Source: Candidatus Shapirobacteria bacterium UBA4809 (GTDB lineage Bacteria > Patescibacteriota > Microgenomatia > UBA12405). From it: DNA of 7,717 nucleotides. Shown piece after piece: positions 1 to 5,279 of this stretch. How positions within the stretch are numbered: position 1 is the stretch's first letter; each line of letters starts with the position of its first letter. The stretch is from assembly GCA_002402535.1 (NCBI GenBank), contig DHGB01000062.1, positions 1 to 7,717 on the forward strand, written 5' to 3'. Below the pieces are notes generated by a model. That model did not search any database. It was given only the letters and a program-made list of their open reading frames with translations, and was not told the DNA's origin. Both the position numbers and the translations under genes were made by a program.

Positions 1-698
1 ATCACCTTATTTATGGTGTTATCTTTGATTTTTATGTTATCAAATATATTTTCAGAAACACCCGAATAATCACCTCCCCAAGTCATTAAACACAAATCAC
101 CATTTAGATAAATATTTTCATCATCATCATTTTCATCAATAAGGATAGATTCATCAAAATAGACTTTTATATTTTTTTCATTCAAAACAACCTTAATTTT
201 ATGGTCAATATTTTGAGTAATATTTACACTACGGGGAACTAACAAGCTGGGATATGTTCCTAATAATCTAAATCCACCAGAAAAAATTTTATACAATTTA
301 ACATTATTATTATCCTGTGGCCAAAATGGGTCATTATAACGATAAGTTACAAGATAATAATTTTTTTTATCCACTGAAGATCGAAAAATATATTGCTGAT
401 CTACTCCAGAAACATTTTTTACATCAGCTTCAAAAGTATAATTATTTAATACTGCATTAGTATTTGCACAAAGATATGCGAACCCTTTTCTTCCCACGTA
501 ACTGTGCAACTTACCTTGATTAGACACCCAAGTGGTCGTAATACCAATATTTCCAACAACTTTTGTCCACTGATTTAAATCATTATTTGAAAAATCATCA
601 AAAAATAAATCAGTAGCAAAAATCTTTGTGGTAAACACAAGTGATAAAATTATAAAACCTATAAAAATATTTAAACAAAAAAGTTTTGTATTTTTCAT
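1..698 (-). CDS. Secreted LamG/concanavalin A-like surface protein, C-terminus cut by window edge
   Basis: The minus-strand frame is open from an ATG at 698 to the window edge, giving 232 codons with no stop; the C-terminus lies outside. I translated it by hand. Residues 1-28 form a signal peptide: a short basic start (MKNTK), a hydrophobic core and a likely cleavage after IFA, before TDLFFDDFSN. The mature part has the pattern of a jelly-roll beta sandwich: FDDFSNNDLNQW at the start, then NYTFEADVKN, a YIFRSS strand, LVTYRYND, VKLYKIF, HKIKVVLNEKNIKVYFDE and a closing NIFDNIKIKD strand. This layout is typical of LamG/DUF1080-type folds that bind or cleave glycans. No catalytic residues can be assigned, so binding versus hydrolysis is open. 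An acidic run (ENDDDDEN) lies near residue 200. It diverges from a glycosyltransferase gene with only 27 bp between start codons, which suggests a surface or glycan-related role. Its low GC matches that neighbour. Confidence 0.8.
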   Translation of the reverse strand, partial: MKNTKLFCLNIFIGFIILSLVFTTKIFATDLFFDDFSNNDLNQWTKVVGNIGITTTWVSNQGKLHSYVGRKGFAYLCANTNAVLNNYTFEADVKNVSGVDQQYIFRSSVDKKNYYLVTYRYNDPFWPQDNNNVKLYKIFSGGFRLLGTYPSLLVPRSVNITQNIDHKIKVVLNEKNIKVYFDESILIDENDDDENIYLNGDLCLMTWGGDYSGVSENIFDNIKIKDNTINKV

Positions 699-732
699 TA
701 CATAAATATAAAACAATGATAGCTAATGTCAA
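699..732 (-). promoter_or_regulatory. Promoter of the LamG-like gene, predicted leaderless
   Basis: Reading the minus strand, a perfect -35 TTGACA (732-727) is followed by a 16-bp spacer, a -10 TATATT (710-705, 5/6 to consensus), six bases, and then the ATG at 698. The expected transcription start, seven bases past the -10, is the A of the ATG, so the mRNA should have no leader. The -35 box overlaps the start codon of the divergent glycosyltransferase gene (ATG at 726-728). A TATAAA at 707-712 on the plus strand could serve as -10 for that gene, overlapping this -10. Confidence 0.65.
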
Positions 733-1589
733 TAAGTAAAAAATATTACAAAATAACCGTACTGATAATAAACTATAATTCTAATAAACAAACGATAAAA
801 TTGTTAAAATCACTTAAATTAATATCTAACTATATAAATGAAATATTAATAATTGATAATTGCTCAAACGAAGATCTCAAAATAAGTCAATTTAATAAAA
901 TTAGTTTAATTAAAAATAAACAAAATAAAGGATTTTCAAAAGCTGTAAATCAAGGAATTAAGATTGCTAAGAATGATATTATTTTACTTTTAAACCCGGA
1001 TACATACCTTGAAAACGACTCAATAATTAGTTCGCTAAAACTATTAATTTCAAATAAAAAAATTGCTGCAATAGGCGGGAAAATAAAAAATATAAATAAT
1101 AATTACGTCCCCAGTGCAAACTCAAAAGCAGATTTTTTTACTGCTATTTTTGAATTTACTAACCTGAAAAAAATATTTCCAAACAATAGTTTTTCTAATA
1201 AATTTTGGATTAAAACAACACAAAAAAAACCAATCGAAGTTGAATCAGTGTGCGGAGCTTATATTATTTTTAGAAAAAAAATTAACAATAAATTAAATTT
1301 ATTTAATGAAAAATATTTCATGTATCTAGAAGATATTGATTTTGGAAACAAAATTAATTCTCTTGGATATAAGGTGATTTATGATCCAAATTCAGAAATT
1401 ACACATATCGGAGGATCAAGTAATAACAGTAAATACAAAACTATATTAAAATATTGGTATAAATCAAGAAAAATATATTTTAAAGATAATTTATCACCTT
1501 TAGAATTTTTCTTTATCAATACATTATTTTCAATCGAAGAATTACTGTTAAAAATTTATCACTTTTTTACCCACACTCCAAATGCCTAA
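726..1589 (+). CDS. GT2 family glycosyltransferase, rhamnosyltransferase-like
   Basis: This 287-residue protein is a GT-A fold, family 2 glycosyltransferase of the dTDP-rhamnosyltransferase-like (WbbL/RfbF-type) group, which transfers a sugar from a nucleotide donor to a growing surface glycan at the inner face of the membrane. Visible motifs: the N-terminal strand ITVLIINYNS (10-19), IDNCS (43-47), the NKGFSKAVNQGI stretch (67-78) usual in this group, LLLNPDTYLE (87-96) with NPD in the DXD position, VCGAYIIFRK (175-184), and MYLEDIDF (199-206) with the E202-D203 pair expected to include the catalytic base. H227 in THIGGSS fits the metal or product site. The sugar cannot be named from sequence. 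No Shine-Dalgarno site precedes the ATG. The stop overlaps the next gene by 8 nt (ATGCCTAA), suggesting coupling. Counted GC is about 22% with many AAA, AAT and ATA codons, clearly lower than the following gene at about 33%. Confidence 0.88.
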   Translation: MSISKKYYKITVLIINYNSNKQTIKLLKSLKLISNYINEILIIDNCSNEDLKISQFNKISLIKNKQNKGFSKAVNQGIKIAKNDIILLLNPDTYLENDSIISSLKLLISNKKIAAIGGKIKNINNNYVPSANSKADFFTAIFEFTNLKKIFPNNSFSNKFWIKTTQKKPIEVESVCGAYIIFRKKINNKLNLFNEKYFMYLEDIDFGNKINSLGYKVIYDPNSEITHIGGSSNNSKYKTILKYWYKSRKIYFKDNLSPLEFFFINTLFSIEELLLKIYHFFTHTPNA

Positions 1590-2346
1590 GATATCCCTCC
1601 TTCTTCTCACCAAAAACGAACAGGATAATTTAAAGAAGTGGGGGAATTGGATTCATGAGCTGAGCTGTATCAATGAAATAGTTGTCATCGACGATGAATC
1701 AACCGACGACACAATTAAAATTTTAAAATCTCTTTCTACTGATAAATTATCAGTCAATATTTTTAAAAGAAAACTGAATGATAATTTTTCCTCTCAGCGA
1801 AATTTTGGCCTAAGTAAATGTCACAACGACTGGGTCCTTTTTCTCGACGCCGATGAAATCCCAACTCCCAAAACCATAACCTATTTAAATAAAGTATCAC
1901 CTAAAAATGGATACAATTACTCATTTAAAAGAGACATAATTTATTTAAATCACCCTATTTCTTACGGCCAATGCCTTCGCGATAAACCCATAAAATTATT
2001 TAACAAAAACGAGGGTAAATTTGTTAATCCGGTTCACGAAATTTGGCAAAGTAGCGCCACCACTATTTATAGTCAGCAAATAATTCACCACTATTCTATT
2101 AAAAACCTCAACTCTTTTTTAGAAAAAATTAATTTATATTCCGCCATTCGAGCCAAAGAACTTTTTGATCAAAAAGACACCGCAAATCTCTGGCAAATTA
2201 TTTTTTACCCCAAATTTAAATTTATTGATCTCTATTTTCTTAAACTAGGTTTTTTAGATGGAGTGGCCGGTCTCATTTTATCTCTCAGCCTATCATTTAA
2301 TAGCTTTCTTGTCCGCTCTAAACTATGGCATTTGTCACAAAAATAG
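1582..2346 (+). CDS. GT2 family glycosyltransferase, WaaE/KdtX-like
   Basis: This 254-residue family 2 glycosyltransferase resembles the WaaE/KdtX-type group that adds glucose or another hexose to a lipid-linked surface glycan. Motifs: ISLLLLTKNE (4-13), VVIDDESTDDT (34-44), the acceptor-side stretch FSSQRNFGL (69-77), and FLDADE (87-92), which carries the DXD metal/nucleotide-sugar site. The middle part has KLFNKNEGKFVNPVHEIW (138-155). The C-terminal GFLDGVAGLILSLS (223-236) matches the F-x-D-G-x-x-G amphipathic tail common in this group and likely sits on the inner membrane. The start overlaps the upstream stop by 8 nt and the end overlaps the next gene by 22 nt, so the three genes probably form one translationally coupled operon. 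The donor and acceptor are not determined. Confidence 0.88.
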   Translation: MPKISLLLLTKNEQDNLKKWGNWIHELSCINEIVVIDDESTDDTIKILKSLSTDKLSVNIFKRKLNDNFSSQRNFGLSKCHNDWVLFLDADEIPTPKTITYLNKVSPKNGYNYSFKRDIIYLNHPISYGQCLRDKPIKLFNKNEGKFVNPVHEIWQSSATTIYSQQIIHHYSIKNLNSFLEKINLYSAIRAKELFDQKDTANLWQIIFYPKFKFIDLYFLKLGFLDGVAGLILSLSLSFNSFLVRSKLWHLSQK

Positions 2347-3398
2347 CCCTTTATTTATGTCTCGTTTTTTTCTTTTTTGGCCAGCTTTTTCGTCTAAATA
2401 TTTTAAACATTTCCTTTCCTCTTTTTAGCCTAGCGATATTACTCCTAGCCTTTTTTAATCTCCTCTCTCAAAAAAATATTTTAAAAAAACTAAATCATCC
2501 CGTCTCATATTTTATTATTTTTTCTTTATTAACTCTAATTATTAATTGGTTTAAGTTTTCTTTTAATTTAAACTCTTTGTTTTATTGGCTTCGACTAGTT
2601 TCTCTTCTGTCCTTTTTTATTTTTCCTCTAAAAACTGATCAAAAAATAAATAGATTTTTTCAATTAGTTCTCTGGGCAAGCTTAATTTTTGGTTTTATTC
2701 AATATTTATTTTGGCCAGATTTTACCGTTTTTTCCGCCTTAAATTGGGATCCTCATCTCTATCGTTTAGTTGGCTCCTTTTTTGATCCCACCTTTATCGG
2801 TCTTATTTTTTTACTATTTATTCTTAAAATATATTTCCACTATTCATCTAATCATCTATTAATCTTTTTGCCCTATCTCGGTCTTGCCCTGACCTACAGT
2901 CGCTCTTCACTTCTCGCCTTATTTATCGTATTTTCTTTTATTTCATTAAAAACTAAAAAACTACTCCTCTTCTTATCTACTTCTCTACTCATCATTCTGA
3001 CTATCTTTCTCCTCCCCCGCATGCCCGGAGAGGGAACCAAGCTAGAGCGAACCAGCTCGATTAAAGCTAAAATAGAAAATTATAAAGAAGGCATAAAACT
3101 CTTTTCCACCTCTCCCCTCATCGGTCTCGGATACAACAATTTACCGATAATTAGACGAGTAAACAGCAGCTCTCATGCCTCTTCCGGCTATGACGGCTCA
3201 CTTTTAACCATTGCCATCACTACCGGAATCATTGGCCTTTTCCTTTTTTCCAAAATCTTTATTTCATCTCTTTATGCCTCTTCCCTTTATTGGCAGTCGC
3301 TTCTCCTGGCCGTCTTTATCCATTCACTTTTTGCTAATTCTCTACTCTACCCTTGGATTCTTTTTTATCTGGCTTTTGAGTTTAAATATCGTAAGTAA
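2325..3398 (+). CDS. O-antigen ligase/polymerase-like (WaaL/Wzy) polytopic membrane protein
   Basis: A 357-residue, very hydrophobic protein with roughly ten membrane segments, the short form of the O-antigen ligase (PF04932-like) family. These proteins join or polymerise lipid-linked glycans on the outer face of the membrane. Supporting motifs: LVGSFFDPTFIGLIF (148-162), TYSRSSLLAL (190-199), then a large external loop (about 231-290) with ENYKEGIKLFSTSPLIGLGY (251-270, the R/K-rich region ending in the usual sPliGvGynn) and SSSHASSGYDGSLLTI (281-296), where H284 sits at the position of the family's conserved His before LLxIxxxTGIIGL. Ligase and polymerase cannot be told apart from sequence. 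The ATG lies inside the upstream glycosyltransferase (22-nt overlap); no alternative start is better. The 3' end overlaps the convergent Ig-protein gene by 17 bp. No flippase or ABC exporter for the same pathway is seen in the window. Confidence 0.82.
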   Translation: MAFVTKIALYLCLVFFFFGQLFRLNILNISFPLFSLAILLLAFFNLLSQKNILKKLNHPVSYFIIFSLLTLIINWFKFSFNLNSLFYWLRLVSLLSFFIFPLKTDQKINRFFQLVLWASLIFGFIQYLFWPDFTVFSALNWDPHLYRLVGSFFDPTFIGLIFLLFILKIYFHYSSNHLLIFLPYLGLALTYSRSSLLALFIVFSFISLKTKKLLLFLSTSLLIILTIFLLPRMPGEGTKLERTSSIKAKIENYKEGIKLFSTSPLIGLGYNNLPIIRRVNSSSHASSGYDGSLLTIAITTGIIGLFLFSKIFISSLYASSLYWQSLLLAVFIHSLFANSLLYPWILFYLAFEFKYRK

Positions 3399-4110
3399 TC
3401 TCAATTGTTTTTTTCGTTTCGTTTCCAGCCGGGCTTCTCACGACTATTTCCATATTATTTTTGCCAGCATTGAGTTGAACTTTCAATTTAAACCCCCCTT
3501 CATCGTCGACCACTGCCAGTTTCCCATTAATCATCACACTAACTCCTTTGTCACTTTTTCCCACAATATCAAAATCAGCATTTTCTACCGTTAATTTTTC
3601 CTCAACTGGATTACTCATCACCAGGCTTGGTGGCTGATCATCGTAAATTATTGTCACTGCTTTTGACAACTCGCTCTGACCCTCTTTTTCTTTTGAGGCA
3701 ATGGCAGTAAAGGTATTTCCACCCTTATCTAGGGTAATATCGGTAAAAGAAAAGCCACCTTTTTCGTCTACTAGTTCTTTACCAAGAGACAAATCATCTT
3801 TGAGTAGCTCAACCTCCACATTTGGCTCGGCCACTCCATAAATCGAAAAATGGGCACTATTGGTCGCCTCAAAATTAACCACCAGTCGAGGAGGCAGAGG
3901 AGGAAATAATTTTTCCTCACTGTCCCGAGAGTTACTCTTTGAATTACCGAGTAGCACTGACAATTTAATCAGTAAGGGCAAACCAAAAACTAAAACCGCT
4001 ACAAAAATTAAAACCGTCACCCCACCCAAAACGACTGTTTTCTTAGTAATCTCTTCATCTTGTTTTCGATCTAATCTTGACCTATTTTTTATTTTAAAAA
4101 ATTCCGACAT
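3382..4110 (-). CDS. Membrane-anchored protein with two Ig-like domains
   Basis: This 242-residue protein has a charged cytoplasmic start (MSEFFKIKNRSRLDRKQDEE), one transmembrane helix at about 25-50 (VVLGGVTVLIFVAVLVFGLPLL), a Pro-rich linker (FPPLPPRL, 69-76) and two external beta-sandwich domains at about 77-157 and 160-242. The domains are repeats of each other: the first has VDEKGGFSF...DKGGNTFTAIA, the second VDDEGGFKLKVQLNAGKNNMEIVV. This matches the Ig-like/glucodextranase-B type modules found on surface proteins; no catalytic motif is visible, so a stalk, adhesion or scaffold role is inferred. It lies 26 bp downstream of tRNA-Thr on the same strand and probably shares a transcript with the LysM gene and both tRNAs. 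An AAAAGG about 15 nt before the ATG is too far to be a convincing ribosome site. A TATAAT at 4113-4118 is too close to the start for a normal promoter. Its end overlaps the convergent gene by 17 bp. Confidence 0.75.
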   Translation of the reverse strand: MSEFFKIKNRSRLDRKQDEEITKKTVVLGGVTVLIFVAVLVFGLPLLIKLSVLLGNSKSNSRDSEEKLFPPLPPRLVVNFEATNSAHFSIYGVAEPNVEVELLKDDLSLGKELVDEKGGFSFTDITLDKGGNTFTAIASKEKEGQSELSKAVTIIYDDQPPSLVMSNPVEEKLTVENADFDIVGKSDKGVSVMINGKLAVVDDEGGFKLKVQLNAGKNNMEIVVRSPAGNETKKTIEITYDI

Positions 4111-4136
4111 ATATTATATATTTTACCTTTTCTCAG

Positions 4137-4207
4137 AGCCCCTTGCCAGAATTGAACTGACATCTGTGGTTTACGATACCAGAGCTCTACCGTTGAGCTA
4201 AAGGGGC
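4137..4207 (-). tRNA. tRNA-Thr, anticodon CGT
   Basis: A full cloverleaf of 71 nt is read on the minus strand. Acceptor stem GCCCCTT/AAGGGGC is perfect; D arm GCTC/GAGC with a 7-nt loop; anticodon loop ATCGTAA gives anticodon CGT (Thr, codon ACG); T arm GTCAG/CTGGC with one U-G wobble and loop TTCAATT. The anticodon stem CTGGT/ACCAC has a C-C mismatch at pair 27-43, and the variable loop is 4 nt. Discriminator is T and no CCA is encoded. It starts 6 nt after tRNA-Gly, so both must be released by processing. Confidence 0.9.
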
Positions 4208-4213
4208 ACTGGG

Positions 4214-4284
4214 AGCGGCTAGAGGGAATCGGACCCTCGACTAATCCTTGGGAAGGATTCATTTTACCACTAAACCATAGCCGC
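4214..4284 (-). tRNA. tRNA-Gly, anticodon CCC
   Basis: The 71-nt cloverleaf on the minus strand has a perfect acceptor stem GCGGCTA/TAGCCGC, D arm GTTT/AAAT, anticodon stem AATCC/GGATT around loop TTCCCAA (anticodon CCC, codon GGG), and T arm GAGGG/CCCTC with loop TCCGATT. Discriminator T is right for glycine tRNAs. No CCA is encoded. Its 5' end lies only 6 nt past the stop codon of the LysM gene, leaving no room for its own promoter outside that gene. Confidence 0.93.
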
Positions 4285-4290
4285 ACTAAG

Positions 4291-4848
4291 CTAAATTTTA
4301 CCACGGAGTCGGAGAGTCATGCCAATTTCCAGCTTATCTGGGCTATTTAATTTTGCTTTATTGTCCTGCCAAATTTTTGTCCACTGATAACCATCACCAT
4401 ATTCTCTAACCGCAATTTTCCAAAGAGAATCTCCTCTGACTACCTTATAATCTCGGTCTTCTTTTTCTATATTTTTAGTTACTTCTTTTTCTATTTGGGG
4501 TAATTTCAAAATTTGTCCTTTCTCAATTAGATCCGGATTCTTTAAGTTGTTTAACTTCGCAATTTCAACCCATTTAAACCCGTCTCCGTACTCTCTTTCG
4601 GCTATTTTCCAAAGAGAATCATTTACTACTACTTTAATCTCATCTGCGGCTAAATTTCCTTCTTTAGGCTGAGACAGCTCTTCAATTTTTAAATCATTTT
4701 TCACCCCGGGAATATCAACGCTACCTTTTCTTTTTTCAATAAAATTAACCATAAAACCGCCCACTGCTACAACGACTGCGAGGCCCAGAAACATGCTTAC
4801 CACATCATCTTTTGATTTAAAGAAAGATTTTTTTGCTTTTTTAGTCAT
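4291..4848 (-). CDS. Membrane-anchored protein with two LysM domains
   Basis: With the start at 4848 this is a 185-residue protein: a lysine-rich cytoplasmic tip (MTKKAKKSFFKSK), one transmembrane helix (about residues 17-37, VSMFLGLAVVVAVGGFMVNF), an acidic linker, and two LysM domains at about 71-117 and 133-182. Each carries the pattern DSLWKIAxREYGDGxxW followed by IxxGxxLxL (IEKGQILKLP and LEIGMTLRLR). LysM modules bind N-acetylglucosamine-containing glycans, usually peptidoglycan, so the protein should tether the membrane to the wall. I prefer the ATG at 4848 over one at 4860 (4 residues longer) because a -35/-10 pair fits a leaderless start at 4848 and the upstream ATG falls inside the proposed -10. 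It follows the ArsR gene on the same strand and precedes two tRNAs and the Ig-like gene. Confidence 0.85.
   Translation of the reverse strand: MTKKAKKSFFKSKDDVVSMFLGLAVVVAVGGFMVNFIEKRKGSVDIPGVKNDLKIEELSQPKEGNLAADEIKVVVNDSLWKIAEREYGDGFKWVEIAKLNNLKNPDLIEKGQILKLPQIEKEVTKNIEKEDRDYKVVRGDSLWKIAVREYGDGYQWTKIWQDNKAKLNSPDKLEIGMTLRLRGKI
4415..4620 (-). repeat. Exact 17-nt repeat linking the two LysM units
   Basis: The 17-mer attttccaaagagaatc occurs at 4415-4431 and again at 4604-4620 (plus-strand reading). On the coding strand it encodes D-S-L-W-K-I in each LysM unit. Identity at the DNA level, including third positions, points to a fairly recent internal duplication or to conversion between the units. 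Confidence 0.8.
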
Positions 4849-4855
4849 ATAAGCA

Positions 4856-4884
4856 AACATACCTAATTTTTAACCTATAGTCAA
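4856..4884 (-). promoter_or_regulatory. Putative promoter of the LysM-tRNA-Ig transcript
   Basis: On the minus strand TTGACT (4884-4879, 5/6 to -35 consensus), a 17-bp spacer and TATGTT (4861-4856, keeping the key T-A and final T of a -10) are followed by 7 nt and the ATG at 4848. This would give a leaderless mRNA and make 4848, not 4860, the true start. The -10 is weak, and readthrough from the ArsR gene 38 nt upstream is possible. Confidence 0.45.
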
Positions 4885-4898
4885 CCAGAAATGGCTAT

Positions 4899-5195
4899 TT
4901 ATCTCCGTATAATAATTTCATTTTCCAAACTCGTGATATTGGTAGGCATTAACCTATTTAATTCTTTTACAAAATTATTTACTGTTTCCAAATTAAGCTT
5001 ATATATTCTTTCCTTACCGTTAACTCTATAATCTACCAGTTTTGATTTTCTCAAAATCGACAAATGATTTGAAACCGTAGCTTGGCTCAAATCAAGTTTT
5101 TTTACGATTTGACTGACGTTTAATTCACCAGTTCTAAGCCAAAATATTATTTTTCTTCGATTTACCTCTGCTAAAGCTTTATAAATTCTGTCCAC
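4899..5195 (-). CDS. ArsR-family winged-helix transcriptional regulator, cysteine-free
   Basis: A 98-residue protein of usual ArsR/SmtB length and layout. Helix one holds IYKALAEVNRRKIIFWLRTGELNVSQIVKKL, then the helix-turn-helix with recognition helix SQATVSNHLSILRKSKLV (37-54), a beta wing DYRVNGKERIYKLN (55-68), and a C-terminal dimerisation helix VNNFVKELNRL. It has no cysteine and a single histidine (H44, in the recognition helix), so the classic metal sites of ArsR, CadC or SmtB are absent; the signal it senses is unknown. The start is GTG at 5195-5193, chosen because the -10 of a consensus promoter lies exactly six bases upstream and the frame has no ATG until residue 83. It likely represses itself through the palindrome at 5202-5235, which also covers a promoter towards ndk. 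Confidence 0.85.
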   Translation of the reverse strand: MDRIYKALAEVNRRKIIFWLRTGELNVSQIVKKLDLSQATVSNHLSILRKSKLVDYRVNGKERIYKLNLETVNNFVKELNRLMPTNITSLENEIIIRR

Positions 5196-5201
5196 ACTTA
5201 G

Positions 5202-5229
5202 ATTATATCGACAAACATCAATATGTCAA
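5202..5229 (-). promoter_or_regulatory. Consensus promoter for the ArsR gene, leaderless GTG start
   Basis: The minus strand has a perfect -35 TTGACA (5229-5224), a 16-bp spacer and a perfect -10 TATAAT (5207-5202). Seven bases past the -10 is position 5195, the G of the GTG start codon, so the transcript should begin at the start codon itself. Confidence 0.75.
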
Positions 5230-5235
5230 TATAAT
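5208..5235 (+). promoter_or_regulatory. Promoter towards ndk, mirror image of the ArsR promoter
   Basis: On the plus strand TCGACA (5208-5213, one mismatch to TTGACA), a 16-bp spacer and TATAAT (5230-5235) give a start near 5242 and a leader of about 38 nt before ndk. An alternative lies closer: TTGAAA (5243-5248), 17-bp spacer, CAAAAT (5266-5271), which would make the ndk mRNA leaderless or nearly so. Confidence 0.5.
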
Positions 5236-5279
5236 TAAATAGTTGAAATTCTAGTCTCAAAGCCTCAAAATATCTCACT

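Larger units (their letters stand above)
5202..5235. promoter_or_regulatory. 34-bp palindrome, probable ArsR operator
   Basis: Arms ATTATATCGACA (5202-5213) and TGTCAATATAAT (5224-5235) are inverted repeats matching at 11 of 12 positions across a 10-bp spacer. ArsR proteins bind such AT-rich dyads as dimers. The site lies between the ArsR gene and ndk and covers the -35 and -10 boxes of promoters in both directions, so binding would block both. The operator assignment is inferred from position and symmetry. Confidence 0.65.

Noticed and set aside
1582..1589. Possible frameshift joining the two glycosyltransferases
   Set aside because: Each protein has its own complete N-terminal GT2 start and full motif set, so these are two overlapping genes, not one broken gene.
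3211..3594. Open plus-strand frame of 127 codons over the end of the ligase-like gene and the start of the convergent overlap
   Set aside because: It lies in another frame of the well-supported ligase gene and antisense to the Ig-like gene; its Phe/Ser/Pro-rich translation resembles no family.
3860..4304. Open frames on both strands covering the tRNA genes and the start of the Ig-like gene (3860-4201 plus, 4089-4304 minus)
   Set aside because: They run through two clear tRNA cloverleafs and a supported membrane protein, so they are chance frames.
4858..4860. Upstream ATG for the LysM gene, preceded by AGG
   Set aside because: The AGG is one base from the ATG, too close to act as a ribosome site, and the ATG falls in the proposed -10. 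The start at 4848 fits better, though 4860 cannot be excluded.
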